Assembly: GCA_017550205.1 (NCBI GenBank)
Contig: JAFZPS010000054.1
Span: 1 to 6,314, forward strand
Direction of reading: 5' to 3'
DNA: 6,314 bases
Source: Bacilli bacterium
GTDB lineage: Bacteria; Bacillota_I; Bacilli_A; RF39; UBA660
Positions 4,928 through 6,314 of this stretch are shown here, piece by piece. The notes under the pieces are model-generated. The model saw nothing but the letters and a program-made list of their open reading frames with translations, did not search any database and was not told where the DNA came from. How positions within the stretch are numbered: the first letter of the stretch is position 1; each line of letters begins with the position of its first letter. Both the position numbers and the translations under genes were made by a program.

Positions 4928-5701
4928 CTATTTTAAGACCTTTTTTAATTGTTTTATTGCCTTCTTCTCAAGTCTTGATACTTGTGCCTGACTAATAGAT
5001 AATTCTCTAGCTATTTCCATTTGTGATTTACCTATTATAAATCTTTCATCAAGTATATACTTTTCTCTTATTTCTAAATTATCAATAGCATTTTCTAAAG
5101 CTAATCTATTAGATAAATCTATACTGCCTCTTTTATCTTCTATTTGATCATATAAATAGATTGTATCCCCTCCATCATTATATATAGCTTCATACATACT
5201 AATAGGATCTTTAAAAGCAAGTAATGCATTACTAATATCAAAGTCACTAATATCCAAACTAGTAGATATAACATCAACACTAGGTTCAATACCATTTTCT
5301 AAATAATAATCTTCTTTAAATTTTAATACTTTATAAGCTATATCTTTTAAAGATCTACTAATTCTAATACTATTATTATCCCTAATATATCTTTTTATTT
5401 CTCCTAGTATCATAGGTACTGCATAAGTAGAAAATTTAACATTATAACTTAAATCAAAATTATCAATTGCTTTTATTAATCCTACACAACCTATTTGAAA
5501 TAAATCATCTAAATTATCACTCTTATTATAAAACTTCTTTAATACAGATAATACTAATCTTAAATTACCATTAATTAAACTTTCTCTAGAAGATTCATCT
5601 CCACTTTTATACTTAATAAATAATTCATTCATTTCTTTAGAACTTAAACTAACTAAATCATTAGTCTTAATCCCACTAATATCTACTTTATATTTTCCCA
5701 T
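4928..5701 (-). CDS. sigG: RNA polymerase forespore sigma factor SigG
   Basis: This 257-residue sigma-70-family factor is the late forespore-specific sigma G and directs RNA polymerase to spore-protection and germination genes. B. subtilis SigG has 260 residues. The SigG-specific N-terminus (KVDISGIKTNDL) is present. Region 2 spans about 40-112 with NGNLRLVLSV, DDLFQIGCVGLIKAIDNFD, the -10-recognising VKFSTYAVPMILGEI and RYIRDNN. Region 3 spans about 113-190 with SRSLKDIAYK and YNDGGD. Region 4 spans about 200-255 with the helix-turn-helix KSQMEIARELSISQAQVSRL. SigF is less likely because the N-terminal segment and RDNNSIR follow SigG. The ATG is preceded by AGGAGG at 5 nt. In B. subtilis sigG follows spoIIGA-sigE; here it follows trmL and a terminator. 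Confidence 0.95.
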   Translation of the reverse strand: MGKYKVDISGIKTNDLVSLSSKEMNELFIKYKSGDESSRESLINGNLRLVLSVLKKFYNKSDNLDDLFQIGCVGLIKAIDNFDLSYNVKFSTYAVPMILGEIKRYIRDNNSIRISRSLKDIAYKVLKFKEDYYLENGIEPSVDVISTSLDISDFDISNALLAFKDPISMYEAIYNDGGDTIYLYDQIEDKRGSIDLSNRLALENAIDNLEIREKYILDERFIIGKSQMEIARELSISQAQVSRLEKKAIKQLKKVLK

Positions 5702-5716
5702 AAATTCCTCCTATAT

Positions 5717-5746
5717 ATTTATGGTAAAAAAAAAGAGATTTTATTC
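5717..5746 (-). promoter_or_regulatory. Tentative sigma-F/sigma-G-type promoter of sigG
   Basis: On the minus strand GAATA (5742-5746) matches the GnATA -35 of forespore promoters. An 18-nt spacer leads to CATAAAT (5717-5723), which only partly fits the CATnnTA -10. It overlaps the trmL terminator, and initiation would leave only a very short leader before AGGAGG. In B. subtilis sigG is first transcribed by sigma F and then by sigma G, so such a promoter is expected here, but this match is weak. Confidence 0.25.
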
Positions 5747-5751
5747 TCTTT
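5726..5751 (-). terminator. Terminator of trmL with the stop codon in its loop
   Basis: On the minus strand a 7-bp stem, AAAGAGA (5745-5751) with TCTCTTT (5732-5738), and a 6-nt loop are followed by T5726-5731, making nine T in all. The trmL TAA (5741-5743) lies in the loop and its last codons form the 5' arm. It separates trmL from sigG, whose ribosome-binding site begins about 15 nt beyond the T run. Confidence 0.8.
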
Positions 5752-6253
5752 CTAGAAAATCCGCTCCTTTATGAGGTTCTTCTCTTAATAAATCATTATA
5801 ATCTTGTTGTCTTAAAGCTTCATATATAACTATAGCTACACTATTAGATACATTTAGAGCTCTAACTTTATCAGTCATAGGTATTCTCATACAATGATCT
5901 AAATCATCTTTTAATATCTCTTTAGGAATACCTGTTGATTCTTTTCCAAATATAAAATATAACTCTTGATTATCTTTATTACTATAATCAAAACTAGTAT
6001 GAGGTTTATGACCATATCTAGTAAAGTAATAATAAATACCTTTATTTTTACTTTTAAAATCTTCCCAATTTTCATAAACATAATACTCTAATTTATCTAT
6101 ATAATTTACTCCACTTCTTTTTAAATGAGCATCATCAATCTCAAAGCCTAATGGTTTAATTAAATGTAACTTTGTATCAGTAGCTACACATGTTCTCATA
6201 ATATTACCTGTATTTTGTGGAATCTCAGGTTCAAATAATACTATATTATTCAT
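5741..6253 (-). CDS. trmL: tRNA (cytidine/uridine(34)-2'-O)-methyltransferase TrmL
   Basis: This 170-residue SPOUT-class methyltransferase transfers a methyl group from S-adenosylmethionine to the 2'-hydroxyl of the wobble nucleotide, in E. coli that of tRNA-Leu isoacceptors. All SPOUT motifs are visible: the N-terminal IVLFEPEIPQNTGNIMRTC (residues 4-22), the trefoil-knot motif FIFGKESTGIP (100-110), and IPMTDKVRALNVSNSVAIV (124-142), where most relatives have NLSNS. The length is typical (about 150-170). ATG 6253 is preceded by GGAGG four bases upstream. The upstream gene's stop is 23 nt away, so the two are probably co-transcribed. It is a housekeeping gene beside the sporulation cluster and is separated from it by a terminator. 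Confidence 0.95.
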   Translation of the reverse strand: MNNIVLFEPEIPQNTGNIMRTCVATDTKLHLIKPLGFEIDDAHLKRSGVNYIDKLEYYVYENWEDFKSKNKGIYYYFTRYGHKPHTSFDYSNKDNQELYFIFGKESTGIPKEILKDDLDHCMRIPMTDKVRALNVSNSVAIVIYEALRQQDYNDLLREEPHKGADFLERE

Positions 6254-6270
6254 ATTTCCTCCATTGTAAA

Positions 6271-6286
6271 AGGAGATTACTCTCCT
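6271..6286 (-). other. Small hairpin around the upstream gene's stop codon
   Basis: A 6-bp inverted repeat, AGGAGA (6271-6276) with TCTCCT (6281-6286), has a 4-nt loop and is followed on the minus strand by only four T. It is too weak to call a terminator. Its downstream arm, TCTCC on the minus strand, could alternatively pair with the GGAGG ribosome-binding site of trmL. Confidence 0.4.
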
Positions 6287-6314
6287 ATTTCACTAAGTTC
6301 TAAAAAATGTTTAA
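6277..6314 (-). CDS. C-terminal end of an unidentified upstream gene (partial)
   Basis: One minus-strand frame is open from the right edge to a TAA at 6277-6279 and ends in KHFLELSEIGE. The placement 23 nt upstream of trmL on the same strand is what a preceding operon member would show. Eleven codons are too few to identify the protein or to exclude a chance open frame. Confidence 0.4.
   Translation of the reverse strand, partial: KHFLELSEIGE

Overview
The window reads as chromosomal DNA from a very AT-rich, endospore-forming low-GC Gram-positive bacterium (Bacillota). The protein similarities are Bacillus-like, but the gene order differs from that of Bacillus subtilis, and the very high A/T content would fit an uncultured gut lineage related to Erysipelotrichia or RF39. 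That placement is inference. The code looks standard: every tryptophan codon I checked is TGG, all genes end in TAA or TAG, and the tRNA genes encode their 3' CCA.

Region 1 (1-410) is a leftward tRNA operon, Val-Thr-Tyr-Gln in transcription order, behind a near-consensus sigma-A promoter. It probably continues past the left edge. Region 2 (426-1146) holds a leftward single-S1-domain RNA-binding protein (YugI/CvfD type) and, divergent from it, a rightward Nfu/YutI iron-sulfur scaffold protein. The Nfu gene ends at a hairpin that can terminate both strands.

Region 3 (1122-5701) is leftward. Its transcription order is sigG (forespore sigma factor), ymxH/ylmC (PRC-barrel), yunB (membrane sporulation protein), yutD, a DUF1292 protein, a 538-residue unrecognised coiled-coil protein with four 13-residue Ala/Pro/Val/Glu repeats, a strong terminator, and then a small tyrosine-rich protein that may be a half-length relative of the YutH/CotS spore-coat kinase-like family. 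The first five genes are tightly spaced, which suggests one sporulation-linked transcription unit, with a possible internal promoter before the DUF1292 gene. Region 4 (5741-6314) carries trmL (tRNA wobble 2'-O-methyltransferase), its terminator, and the last codons of an unidentified upstream gene.

Three points deserve attention. The conserved membrane-anchor part of yunB has no ATG, GTG or TTG start, and the best start is an AUU inside the end of ymxH. The 538-residue repeat protein is unidentified but sits in a sporulation cluster. The tRNA promoter is almost mirrored by a second consensus-like promoter on the other strand. I found no mobile element, CRISPR array or defence system.
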